A stretch of DNA of 49,751 nucleotides from Azospirillum sp. (GTDB lineage: Bacteria > Pseudomonadota > Alphaproteobacteria > Azospirillales > Azospirillaceae), in NCBI GenBank assembly GCA_027486405.1, contig JAIXPD010000081.1, forward strand, positions 1 through 49,751, given 5' to 3'. Shown one piece after another: positions 41,458-48,674 of the stretch. The position numbers and the translations under genes are program-made. Positions within the stretch are counted from its first letter, which is position 1. Every line of letters starts with the position of its first letter. The notes beneath the pieces are model-generated. The model was given only the letters and a program-made list of their open reading frames with translations, did no database searches and had not been told where the DNA came from.

Positions 41458-42003
41458 TCAGAAATCAGTCGGTACTCTTGCGGCCACAAGGGGTTCGTAT
41501 GTCAGACATCCGACTGGTGCCACCAAGGTGTCGGGGTCTGGGAGGGGCAGAGTGGCTGTAATAGCGTTGTTTCGTTCACGATCAGCCCAAACCCCAACAG
41601 TCATTTCGCGCAGATGGTCAAGGCGGGACGGTCGCCCGAATGCCCGCTCAAGTTCTTCCAAAATTTGCCGCCGTTCGTAATCGCCAAATGATGATGGGTC
41701 GGCTGTGCAGAGCGTGACCTTTATTAGGGTGTTGTTTCTCGGTCCAAAGTATAGAGTGACTGAAAAGTCACCGCCAAACAGGCGTTGTCTTTTAACCAAG
41801 AGCCGTGGGGTGTTTCCTTTTTTATCAGTTTCAAGGGTAGAAAACCTTTCCAGCGGAATGGATTTCTTGTCAGCAGCAGATATCGCATCCTCAACCGTCA
41901 TCCCCCAGCGCGTGAATTGCCAATCAGCTCGCGCGCTTTGAAGGGGGGCTACCAGCAACAGTACGGCTGCGGGCAAGGCTCTGGTCAGTGAGCGAATATC
42001 CAT
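41458..42003 (-). CDS. Secreted protein of unknown function, possible lysogenic-conversion gene
   Basis: 181 residues. An N-terminal signal peptide (MDIRSLTRALPAAVLLLVAP, likely cleaved after ARA near residue 26) leads to a mature start DWQFTRWGMTVEDAI. The rest is mixed alpha/beta with VTLYFGPRNNTLIKVTLCT and ILEELERAFGRPSRLDHL; I do not recognise the family. Codon use is more AT-rich than the host genes. It starts one base after the stop of the small gene at 42005 and runs in the same direction as the repressor, as genes expressed from a resident prophage often do. Confidence 0.72.
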   Translation of the reverse strand: MDIRSLTRALPAAVLLLVAPLQSARADWQFTRWGMTVEDAISAADKKSIPLERFSTLETDKKGNTPRLLVKRQRLFGGDFSVTLYFGPRNNTLIKVTLCTADPSSFGDYERRQILEELERAFGRPSRLDHLREMTVGVWADRERNNAITATLPLPDPDTLVAPVGCLTYEPLVAARVPTDF

Positions 42004-42004
42004 G

Positions 42005-42193
42005 TCAGTCCCGTGTTCTCAGGCTATTTGCCAACCAATTTGCGACAGAGAAACGTCGATTTCGCGAAATGCAATTCAAACGTTCTTTGGCTTGTACGTC
42101 ATCACTCCCCCCTTGATGGAATGAATTTGCGCTGAAAATAACTGGACCGTCATCGGATTCCCCTTCACTCAAAAAACGCGAGAGCACAGACAT
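42005..42193 (-). CDS. Small hypothetical protein coupled to the secreted-protein gene
   Basis: 62 residues from an ATG at 42193: MSVLSRFLSEGESDDG at the start, FSVANWLANSLRTRD at the end. I do not recognise it. The TGA stop is separated by a single base from the ATG of the secreted-protein gene, which supports a real, translationally coupled gene. The ribosome site is weak, and a longer frame extends upstream through the hairpin region but looks non-coding. A palindrome ATTTCGCGAAAT lies inside it (42059 to 42070). Confidence 0.42.
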   Translation of the reverse strand: MSVLSRFLSEGESDDGPVIFSANSFHQGGSDDVQAKERLNCISRNRRFSVANWLANSLRTRD

Positions 42194-42258
42194 GCTTTCT
42201 TCAACTGTGCTTGTTAGCGAATTGTCCCCAGGCACTTCTGGCACGCTCCATGCTATCC

Positions 42259-42434
42259 TTTGCCTGCCGCCCTTGGCGGACGGGGCAAAGCGTTCGTCGG
42301 GCCAGTCCGACGTTCGGGCGTCCGGGGGCGGGCACCCCCGGCGCGCCGCCCTGTGCATACGGGGGTATGCACGCGGAAAGCGCACATGACAGTAGATGAA
42401 CAATAGTTAACGCGCAATGAGCGATCATTGCGCG
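42259..42434. other. Gene-free run of five stem-loops
   Basis: The 300 bases from 42194 to 42499 contain no convincing gene but five successive inverted repeats. H1 42259 to 42289 is a nested stem (TTTGCC/GGCAAA outside, CCGCC/GGCGG inside). H2 42295 to 42312 is CGTCGG/CCGACG. H3 42322 to 42341 is CCGGGGG/CCCCCGG. H4 42353 to 42372 is GTGCATAC/GTATGCAC with loop GGGG. H5 42411 to 42434 is CGCGCAATGA/TCATTGCGCG with loop GCGA. H5 could end the repressor transcript. TATCCT just left of H1 (42254 to 42259) resembles the core of P-type oriT nick sites, so an oriT-like or structured-RNA role is possible. Confidence 0.6.
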
Positions 42435-42499
42435 CGTATTATTATTTCAACCCAGTAATTTTTAACCGTGGATTGTGCCGACTTTCGTCAGAAATCGCA

Positions 42500-43045
42500 T
42501 CAAAACTGGTCGCGATCCTTTTCCTTGATGAGCTTTAGCAAGGCCATTCCATCTGGAGACAAGGCAGCGGCATCAATGTCCTTCTCCAAGTCTACAGGTT
42601 CTCCGCCAGCCTTTCGGGTCATGTATCGGCGATAAGAGATGTCATAGAGGGTTAAAATTGCCAGCGCGCGTGAATTTGCCGAAAGTGTTGCGCCTGCCCT
42701 ATTAATTGCCATTTCCATTCCAAGAATTGTGGCCTTCAATAACTCTGGCAGCAGTGGTAACGGCTGATTACTCTTAATATCATCACTTAACTGAGGGTGC
42801 GCGCCGGTTGGTGCGACTTCGGAAATTCGTTTTGGCTCCGCTCCTGTTGCGAGCCACTCCAAACGAACCCCCATCCGCGAAGCAATTTTAGCGGCATCAC
42901 TAATTTTCGGTTCCCTATCGCCCGCCACCCATCCGGCCATGGTGCGTTGATGCATTGAGCAAATTCGAGCTAATGCGGACACGTTCCCAGCTTCGTGAGC
43001 TAGCTCAGAAAGTCTATCCGCGATTGTCTGATGGTCACTGTTCAT
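42500..43045 (-). CDS. Phage repressor-like HTH protein
   Basis: 181 residues from the ATG at 43045 (MNSDHQTIADRLSELAHE). An XRE/CI-type helix-turn-helix occupies about 18 to 60: NVSALARICSMHQRTMAGWV, then ISDAAKIASRMGVRLEWLATG. The C-terminal half is helical and lacks an obvious LexA-type Ser/Lys protease dyad. It faces leftward and is divergent from ner, as in Mu. No good ribosome site precedes the ATG; a GTG at 43090 gives a longer form. An AACNGTGAC motif covers its own first codons, which fits autoregulation. Confidence 0.82.
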   Translation of the reverse strand: MNSDHQTIADRLSELAHEAGNVSALARICSMHQRTMAGWVAGDREPKISDAAKIASRMGVRLEWLATGAEPKRISEVAPTGAHPQLSDDIKSNQPLPLLPELLKATILGMEMAINRAGATLSANSRALAILTLYDISYRRYMTRKAGGEPVDLEKDIDAAALSPDGMALLKLIKEKDRDQF

Positions 43046-43163
43046 TGCGGGAACCGTGACCACGCGCTTGCTCGAACTGTGACGCGTCACCGTTCAGATA
43101 AGCTGTTGGAGCGAAAGACATTTTGAGCAGCACCCTCCGAATTTAGAAAAAATGAACAGTGAC
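43034..43163. promoter_or_regulatory. Operator array of five AACNGTGAC sites between repressor and ner
   Basis: The 9-mer AACNGTGAC occurs five times: 43034 to 43042 (minus), 43052 to 43060 (plus), 43075 to 43083 (plus), 43086 to 43094 (minus) and 43155 to 43163 (plus). The third and fourth form a 20-bp near-palindrome centred on GTGACGCGTCAC. The first and last overlap the start codons of the repressor and ner genes, so both proteins begin Met-Asn-Ser-Asp. The array is very likely the operator for the repressor, Ner, or both. Confidence 0.75.
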
Positions 43164-43532
43164 CGCAAAATTGCTCTTGCCGATACAGTCGTTTTGAGCC
43201 ATGTTTCAGCCATGGAACTTGAAACATTAAGCTCAAACGTTCCAAACAAACCCCGCATTCGCGGGGCGTGGATCGTGTTCCAACTGCGTGTCGCCGGGTC
43301 CAGCCTGACAGCCTTGGCTGCCGAGCAGGATGTATCGGTGGCGGCAGTTAGCGACGCCATCACGCACGGATCGTCTGAGCGGCTGGAACGGGCGGTTGCC
43401 GAGAGCCTCCACCTGCCTGTCCAGGCACTCTTTTCCGAGCGCTATGACGCCAGCGGCTGCCGCCTGCGATCACAGCGCAAACGTACCACCACGGCGAAGC
43501 CGCGCAATGTCAAAGGTCGGGAGGCCGCATAG
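43152..43532 (+). CDS. ner: Ner-like DNA-binding protein (Nlp family)
   Basis: 126 residues. Residues about 36 to 100 match Ner/Nlp: RGAWIVFQLRVAGSSLTALA, EQDVSVAAVSDAIT, then RLERAVAESLHLPVQALFSERYD. Ner is the early negative regulator of transposable phages, homologous to host Nlp/SfsB. The first about 30 residues are unlike Ner and the ATG at 43152 lacks a good ribosome site, so a start at 43212 (MELETLSS) is possible. Placement divergent from the repressor and ahead of the transposase fits. Confidence 0.8.
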   Translation: MNSDRKIALADTVVLSHVSAMELETLSSNVPNKPRIRGAWIVFQLRVAGSSLTALAAEQDVSVAAVSDAITHGSSERLERAVAESLHLPVQALFSERYDASGCRLRSQRKRTTTAKPRNVKGREAA

Positions 43533-43534
43533 AC

Positions 43535-43642
43535 ATGAGTCAGCCGATTTTCGCTACGCAGCAACGCTGCCACCATTTGTTGCCATGTGACGCGTTCGGC
43601 GGTTCGCCCATGCCCGTTTTTTCTGGGAGTGCCGCGCCATGA
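43535..43642 (+). CDS. Small phage ORF of 35 residues between ner and the next early gene
   Basis: MSQPIFATQQRCHHLLPCDA, ending FSGSAAP. The ATG lies two bases after the ner stop and has GGGAGG 11 bases upstream. Its stop overlaps the following ATG (ATGA). Both couplings match the style of the other phage genes, which is the reason to call it. The product is not recognised. Confidence 0.45.
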   Translation: MSQPIFATQQRCHHLLPCDAFGGSPMPVFSGSAAP

Positions 43643-44127
43643 CACGCCGTCGTCGTTTTGCGCCCACCAGTGAACACCCTGCACAGTTCAGTATGCTGCC
43701 GGGCGAGGCTTACCATGCCTTGCCCCGTCCCCCGGCGGCGCTGCCTGGGAGCCTGGGTTGCGCGACTCGGGTCGCCGGTCTGGTTGCCTATGGGCTGGAT
43801 CAAGCCCGCATTGAGCGGGGCCGCAGCCGCGAGGATGTGGCCGCGCGTATGTCCGACCTGACTGGTGAGCGGATCACCCGCGACATGCTGAACGCCATGA
43901 CGGCGGACAGCCATCAAGGCCACCGCTTTCCGCTGCAATGGCTCCCGGCCTTTGTCGAAGCGACCGGCAGCTATGAGTTGCTGACGCAGATCGCCGAGCT
44001 GGTGGGGGCCATGGTCCTGATCGGCCAGGCGGTGATCGCCGCGAAAATGGCCGAACAGGATCGTCTGGTGGCCGAAGCGCTGGCGGAAAAGCGGCGGCTG
44101 GCCCGTCTGGGTGGCCGCCATGCGTGA
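43639..44127 (+). CDS. Hypothetical early phage protein
   Basis: 162 residues with an N-terminal arginine-rich start (MTRRRRFAPTSEHPAQF) and a central part LDQARIERGRSREDVAARMSDLTGERITRDML that resembles an HTH or a helical bundle. The C-terminus is a predicted amphipathic helix rich in Lys/Glu/Ala (AAKMAEQDRLVAEALAEKR). Genes of this kind often stand between ner and the transposase in Mu-like phages of proteobacteria, but I do not recognise a function. GGGAG lies ten bases upstream, and its 3' end overlaps the transposase gene by eight bases. Confidence 0.7.
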   Translation: MTRRRRFAPTSEHPAQFSMLPGEAYHALPRPPAALPGSLGCATRVAGLVAYGLDQARIERGRSREDVAARMSDLTGERITRDMLNAMTADSHQGHRFPLQWLPAFVEATGSYELLTQIAELVGAMVLIGQAVIAAKMAEQDRLVAEALAEKRRLARLGGRHA

Positions 44128-46303
44128 CGCACTGACGGCGGCTGAAATCGCAAGCCTTCATCCGTTTATTGCTGTGCCAGAAACAAAGTCCGGGATGATC
44201 CGCTTTGCCCGGCGCAACGCTTGGCCGACCCGACCGCGCTCTGGTCAAGGGGGTGGCGTCGAGTACCCCATTCTCGGCTGGCCCGCCCCGCTGCGCGAAG
44301 CGCTGATGGACGCCGTCAAAAAGGGTGTGCCCGCCGTCAGAAAATTGCTGGAGATCACCGAGGTTGACGGGGTGGCCGACGCTGGCCGTTCCATCGCCGC
44401 CCCCGTGTCCGGCGGGCTGCCCACCACCGCCCCGGCGACGGAACCGGCCAAGCTGGCCGAGTGGCAGCGCCGGACGCGGGACGCCCGCGCCGCTGTGCTG
44501 GCCGAGGTGGATCGCCTTCAGGCGCTGGGTGGAAAGAGCGTCACCGCCGCCATCACGCTGGTGGTGGACGGAGCGCGCACCAGCGCCCTGTCGCCCGCGT
44601 TGCTGCCGCTGGTGCCCGTGGCCAACGCCCGGTCCCGAAAGGGTGAAGGCAACCGCACGCTGTCGGTGGAAACCGTTCTGCGTTGGCACCGCGCCCGCGC
44701 CGCCGACGGCCTGGCCGGGCTGGTGCCGCGCGAAGCCAAGCCCCTTGCCGCGATCCCGGCATGGCTGGCCCCGCTGCTGAAGCTGTACCGCAGCCCGCAA
44801 AAGCCGACGTTGGCCGCCTGCCTGGAGCAACTGCCCGCGCATCTGCCGTCCGGGGTCACGGTCCCACCGAAGACGACGGCCCGACATTGGATGAACAAGG
44901 TGGCGGTCCAGGACCGGCACCGGGGCCGTCTGGGGCCGCGCGCCCTGCTGGCGCTGAAGGCGTTCCGCCGCCGCGACACGTCGGCGCTGGAACCGTTGGA
45001 CGTGGTGGTCGCCGACGGTCACACGTTCCGGGCGAAATGGGCGCACCCGATCACGGGCAAGCCGTTCCAGCCCGAAGTCATGGCCGTGGTGGACGCCGCC
45101 ACGCGCTGCGTGATCGGCTGGTCGGCGGGCCGGGCGGAAAGCACCGATGTGGTGATGGACGCGCTGCGCCACGCCGTGACCAACGTCGGCCTGTTCGCCA
45201 TCCTCTACACCGACAACGGCTCCGGCTTCGTCAACGGCCTCGTGTCCGATGAGCTGACCGGCTATTACGCGCGGCTTGGCTGCCTGCACGAACGCGCCGA
45301 ACCGGGCCGGGCGCAGGCGCGCGGCCTGATCGAGCGGCCCAACCAATCGCTGTGGCGTCGCGCGGCCAAGACGCTGCCCACCTACACGGGCCGCGACATG
45401 GACCGCGAAGCGGGCAAGCGGATCGAAAAGCTGGTTGAACGGGACCTGAAGGAGCGCGGCGCGTCGCCGTTGCTGACGTCCTGGCAGGACGGGTTGGACC
45501 TGCTGCGCCGTGAAGTGGACGGTTACAACAACCGCCCCCACCGCGCGCTGCCCAAGGTCCGCGACGGCCAAACCGGCGACATGCGTCACATGACGCCGCT
45601 GGAATGCCTGCAATCCTGGCGTGAGCGGGGGTGGGAGCCGATGACGGTGTCGGCCAGCGAGGCCGACGACCTGTTCCGCCCTTACGAGCGCCGCCGCACC
45701 AACCGTGGCGAAGTCTCGCTGCCCTGGGGCCGCTATTTCAGCGCGACGCTGGAACAGCATCATGGCGACGACGTGCTGGTCGGTTACGACATTCACGATG
45801 GGTCCAAGGTGTGGGTGCGGACCCTGTCCGGTCGCCTGATCGCTGTGGCCGACCGCGACGGCAACATCACCCCCTATCAACCGGCCAGCAAGGTCGAGCA
45901 TGGCCGCCAGAAGCGCGCCGCCGGTCAGATCGCGCTGCGTCAACGGCAGATCGACGACATTCGGGTGGAGGCGGCGGGGACCGGCCCGGTCCTGAACCTG
46001 TCCGCCGAGGCCCCCCTGACGCCGGACCAGATCGAAGCCGCCACCGTCCTTTATGCGGCGCTGGAACCGCCCACCGCCGCCCCGCCTGCGCCCGCCCCCG
46101 AAGACCGTCCGCGCTTTGCCGATGATCTGTCGTGGTCGCGCTGGCTGATCGACCATCCGCAGGCGGCCACCGACGACGACCGTCGGTTCTTGGTCGAACA
46201 ACTGCGCCGCCCATCCTTCCGCATGCTGCTGACCGTCGAGGGGGTCGATCTGGACGCCCTGGCCCGCATCGCAGCGCAACGCAAAGAGATCAACCATGCG
46301 TAA
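44120..46303 (+). CDS. Mu-type DDE transposase (MuA-like)
   Basis: 727 residues, close to MuA (663) with longer loops. The rve-like core shows the catalytic D299 (VVVADGHTF), D365 (LYTDNGSGF) and E405 (ARGLIERPNQSLW). A C-terminal Mu-transposase beta-barrel region follows (about 520 to 610, PWGRYFSATLEQHHGDDVLV), and the tail is Pro-rich. The N-terminal part would bind the phage ends. It joins phage ends to target DNA and requires the MuB-like ATPase encoded next, which overlaps by eight bases. The ATG at 44120 was preferred to a GTG at 44111. Confidence 0.93.
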   Translation: MRDALTAAEIASLHPFIAVPETKSGMIRFARRNAWPTRPRSGQGGGVEYPILGWPAPLREALMDAVKKGVPAVRKLLEITEVDGVADAGRSIAAPVSGGLPTTAPATEPAKLAEWQRRTRDARAAVLAEVDRLQALGGKSVTAAITLVVDGARTSALSPALLPLVPVANARSRKGEGNRTLSVETVLRWHRARAADGLAGLVPREAKPLAAIPAWLAPLLKLYRSPQKPTLAACLEQLPAHLPSGVTVPPKTTARHWMNKVAVQDRHRGRLGPRALLALKAFRRRDTSALEPLDVVVADGHTFRAKWAHPITGKPFQPEVMAVVDAATRCVIGWSAGRAESTDVVMDALRHAVTNVGLFAILYTDNGSGFVNGLVSDELTGYYARLGCLHERAEPGRAQARGLIERPNQSLWRRAAKTLPTYTGRDMDREAGKRIEKLVERDLKERGASPLLTSWQDGLDLLRREVDGYNNRPHRALPKVRDGQTGDMRHMTPLECLQSWRERGWEPMTVSASEADDLFRPYERRRTNRGEVSLPWGRYFSATLEQHHGDDVLVGYDIHDGSKVWVRTLSGRLIAVADRDGNITPYQPASKVEHGRQKRAAGQIALRQRQIDDIRVEAAGTGPVLNLSAEAPLTPDQIEAATVLYAALEPPTAAPPAPAPEDRPRFADDLSWSRWLIDHPQAATDDDRRFLVEQLRRPSFRMLLTVEGVDLDALARIAAQRKEINHA

Positions 46304-47048
46304 CAAATTCGTCAAAACGTCCAACACGATGCGGTTTCTGTCCGGCGTGTCGGCCTTGCAGGACCGTGGCGCGGTCGAAGCCTGCCTGATGGTGGTCGAT
46401 GGGCTGCCCGGTCTGGGCAAGACCGAGACCGTCCAGTGGTGGGCCACGCAACAGGGGTTGGTGTTCCTGCGCGCCAAGCAAGGCTGGACGCCGTCCTGGA
46501 TGCTGCGCGAGCTGCTGGCGGAGCTGTCCATCGCCCCGGCCTACAGCTTTGAAAAGCTGTACCGGCAAAGCCTGGAAGCCCTGGCCGCGCGGTCGCGGCT
46601 GGCGTCGCAGGAGGGCAGCACCTTTGCCGTTGTCGTGGACGAAATCGACCACATCGCGCGGCGCACCGATTGCCTGGAAACCCTGCGCGACCTGTCGGAC
46701 ATGCTGGAAATCCCGTTCGTGCTGGTCGGGATGGACCGCGTCCGGGCCAGTCTGACGCGTTACCGTCAAATCGGCAGCCGGGTGGGCCAATTCTGTGAAT
46801 TTCGCCCGCTGACCGCCGAAGACAGCCGCGCCTTGGTCGATGGGCTGTGCGAAGTCGCGGTGGCCGACTGCCTGATGGACACACTGCATCGGTCCTGCGG
46901 CGGCTTCGCCCGCGAGTTGAAGGAGGGCATCCGGGCGATTGAACGCTTTGGCCGACGCAACTCCGGGGCGGTGACGGCGGCGGCGATGGCCGGTCAGGTC
47001 CTGCTGAACGACCGGGCGTCTGGGCGTCCTGTCCTGGTTCGGGAGTGA
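46296..47048 (+). CDS. MuB-like AAA+ ATPase, target-DNA activator
   Basis: 250 residues. Walker A is GLPGLGKT (36 to 43), Walker B VVVDEIDH (about 112 to 119) and a sensor-like VLVGMDRVR follows at about 148. MuB binds ATP and DNA, marks target sites and protects the phage from self-insertion. This protein has the AAA core but only a short C-terminal part. It overlaps the transposase gene by eight bases and the following GTG by four. Confidence 0.9.
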   Translation: MRNKFVKTSNTMRFLSGVSALQDRGAVEACLMVVDGLPGLGKTETVQWWATQQGLVFLRAKQGWTPSWMLRELLAELSIAPAYSFEKLYRQSLEALAARSRLASQEGSTFAVVVDEIDHIARRTDCLETLRDLSDMLEIPFVLVGMDRVRASLTRYRQIGSRVGQFCEFRPLTAEDSRALVDGLCEVAVADCLMDTLHRSCGGFARELKEGIRAIERFGRRNSGAVTAAAMAGQVLLNDRASGRPVLVRE

Positions 47049-47053
47049 CGGCG

Positions 47054-47632
47054 ATGGCTGGAAACGCAACGGCGCAAAACGCTGTGCTGGCGGCTTTGGC
47101 CGAGGCCGGGCGCTGCACCAGCTTGGAAGACATTGCCGCCACCACCGGATTGCTCCGCCGTCACCTCTCTGGGACCGCGAAGCTGTTGATCGACCGTGGC
47201 TTGATCGTCCGTCGTGAGCGTGGGTGTTACGAGATCACGCCCGAAGGTGTGGCCTTGCGCGACAGCGGTGTCGAGTTGGCTTCCGGCCCGAAAGGACCGT
47301 TTGCCCAGCCGCGCGGCGTCCGTAACTGTCTGCGCGCGCGGCTGTGGCGGGCCATCCGCATCAAGCAGAAATTCACGCTGGATGACCTGCTGTTGCTGGC
47401 CACAACCGGCGATGAACAAAACGCACGCGGAAACGCTCAAGTCTACCTGCGCATGCTGGCGCAGGCTGGCTACCTGACCGAGTTGCGCCGGGCGCACGCA
47501 AACTGTCCGAAACGCTACTCGGTGGTGCGCGACACCGGTCCGCTGATGCCGCTGTATCGCCGAGGCTCACGGGTCATCTACGACCAGAACACCAAGGTCG
47601 AATACGCCTGCGGGTCGGGCGGTGACGCGTGA
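47054..47632 (+). CDS. Winged-helix phage protein
   Basis: 192 residues. Residues about 8 to 60 form a winged helix: AVLAALAEAGRCTSLEDIAA, TTGLLRRHLSGTAKLLIDRG, IVRRERGCYEITPEGVAL. A second helical motif (FTLDDLLLLATTGDEQNARG) near 117 could be another. This is a DNA-binding protein of the early region; its exact function is not known. GGGAG stands eight bases before the ATG at 47054. Its stop overlaps the next GTG (GTGA). Confidence 0.75.
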   Translation: MAGNATAQNAVLAALAEAGRCTSLEDIAATTGLLRRHLSGTAKLLIDRGLIVRRERGCYEITPEGVALRDSGVELASGPKGPFAQPRGVRNCLRARLWRAIRIKQKFTLDDLLLLATTGDEQNARGNAQVYLRMLAQAGYLTELRRAHANCPKRYSVVRDTGPLMPLYRRGSRVIYDQNTKVEYACGSGGDA

Positions 47633-47970
47633 CCCCGGCGGAGATCGACCAGGCCATGGCGCTGCTGCGGGACCGTGTGACCGCCAGCAGCATCACCGCC
47701 GCCGCGCGCGCCCTGGATTACTCCCGCCCCGCCGTGTCGATGGCGCTGGCGGGCCGGTACGAGGGGCGTCTCGACCGGCTGGCGCAACGGGTGATGGAGC
47801 GGTTTGGCGGGGTCGAATGCCCCCATCTGGGCGTGACCATCACCGCCCAAGACTGCGCCAGCAACCGCAACCGCCCCCTGCCGACCGGCTCCACACAGAG
47901 TTTCCGCCTTTGGCAGGCGTGCCAACGCTGCCCCCACAACACCGACAGCGGGGAAACCCCATCATGTTGA
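47629..47970 (+). CDS. HTH plus Cys-rich phage protein
   Basis: 113 residues with a GTG start. A LacI-like HTH (ASSITAAARALDYSRPAVSM, about 19 to 45) is followed by four cysteines C64, C76, C98 and C101 in ECPHLG, DCASN and CQRCPHN, as in a small Zn-binding motif. This two-part layout recurs in early regions of Mu-like phages. The function is unknown. It overlaps the genes on both sides by four and seven bases. Confidence 0.75.
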   Translation: MTPAEIDQAMALLRDRVTASSITAAARALDYSRPAVSMALAGRYEGRLDRLAQRVMERFGGVECPHLGVTITAQDCASNRNRPLPTGSTQSFRLWQACQRCPHNTDSGETPSC

Positions 47971-48212
47971 GCGACGATCTGAAAGCGTTGAAAGAGGTGT
48001 TTTCGCGCCGGGCCGGGATGTTCGACGGTCAGGTCTTCCTGGATGCGCGGCAGGCCGAGGGCGTGATCGGCCTGTTGACCGCCCTGGCGGAGCAAGCCGA
48101 CCGGCTGGAAGCCCTGACGGTGCCCGCCGCCGCCCGCGCGGTCCCCGACGGCGTGATCGACTTCCAGGCCGCCCGCCGGATGGCCGTGCCGCACGGGGGG
48201 AACGCCGCATGA
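47964..48212 (+). CDS. Small helical phage protein
   Basis: 82 residues: MLSDDLKALKEVFSRRAGMF at the start, then AEGVIGLLTALAEQADRLEA, a probable coiled helix. I do not recognise it. The ATG at 47964 has GGGGAA nine bases upstream; the stop overlaps the next ATG. Confidence 0.65.
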   Translation: MLSDDLKALKEVFSRRAGMFDGQVFLDARQAEGVIGLLTALAEQADRLEALTVPAAARAVPDGVIDFQAARRMAVPHGGNAA

Positions 48213-48484
48213 GTGCCCGGATCGTCCCACCGCCGGGCGGGATCGTCGAGATCGACATCCCGTCCAGCGGGCCGTCCGCCGGTCACACCGTGACGCGGCG
48301 GGTGGAGACGGTGCGGGCCTGTGGGGGCGATTGGCGTCAATGCCTGCTCGCGGACCCGGTGACGGGTGCCCTGTCCGCCGCCCTGATCGCCCCGGCGAAG
48401 GACGGGCGCGCGGATCACTGGCGGTGCGCCGATCTGCCGATGGCCCTGGCCGATCCGCCGCCGCCGCGTCGGGTCAGCCCGTGA
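48209..48484 (+). CDS. Small phage protein of unknown function
   Basis: 91 residues, Pro-rich at both ends, with RACGGDWRQCLLADPVTG in the middle. I do not recognise the family. Its ATG overlaps the preceding stop and its TGA overlaps the following GTG, in step with the phage gene chain. Confidence 0.6.
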   Translation: MSARIVPPPGGIVEIDIPSSGPSAGHTVTRRVETVRACGGDWRQCLLADPVTGALSAALIAPAKDGRADHWRCADLPMALADPPPPRRVSP

Positions 48485-48669
48485 CCAGCGCCGCCGCCAT
48501 CGCCTCGGCCCTGTTCGGCGCGTTCGGTCTGCCACCGCCCCGCCGACCGCCGGTTCCGGCACCCGCCGACCGCTTTCCAATCTTCACTCGTCCGGCGGCC
48601 CCGCCGGTCGCCCTTCACCCTTTGCGTCTCGCCATCGGCGGGACCGTCACCCACTCCCCCAAGAGGTAA
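48481..48669 (+). CDS. Very small Pro-rich phage protein
   Basis: 62 residues from a GTG overlapping the previous stop (GTGA): SAAAIASALFGAFGLPPPRR at the start and a Pro/Arg/Ala tail. The sequence is low in complexity and not recognised. The call rests on the overlap and on filling an otherwise empty 190-base gap in a tightly packed operon. Confidence 0.42.
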   Translation: MTSAAAIASALFGAFGLPPPRRPPVPAPADRFPIFTRPAAPPVALHPLRLAIGGTVTHSPKR

Positions 48670-48674
48670 GTTTC

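Noticed and set aside
42192..42428. Several overlapping short frames on both strands across the hairpin segment
   Set aside because: They arise from GC-rich palindromes, overlap each other in several frames, and none has a plausible ribosome site plus a coherent protein.
43874..46531. An 885-codon minus-strand frame opposite the transposase gene
   Set aside because: It crosses three phage genes on the other strand and shows only shadow composition. The plus strand has a complete DDE triad.
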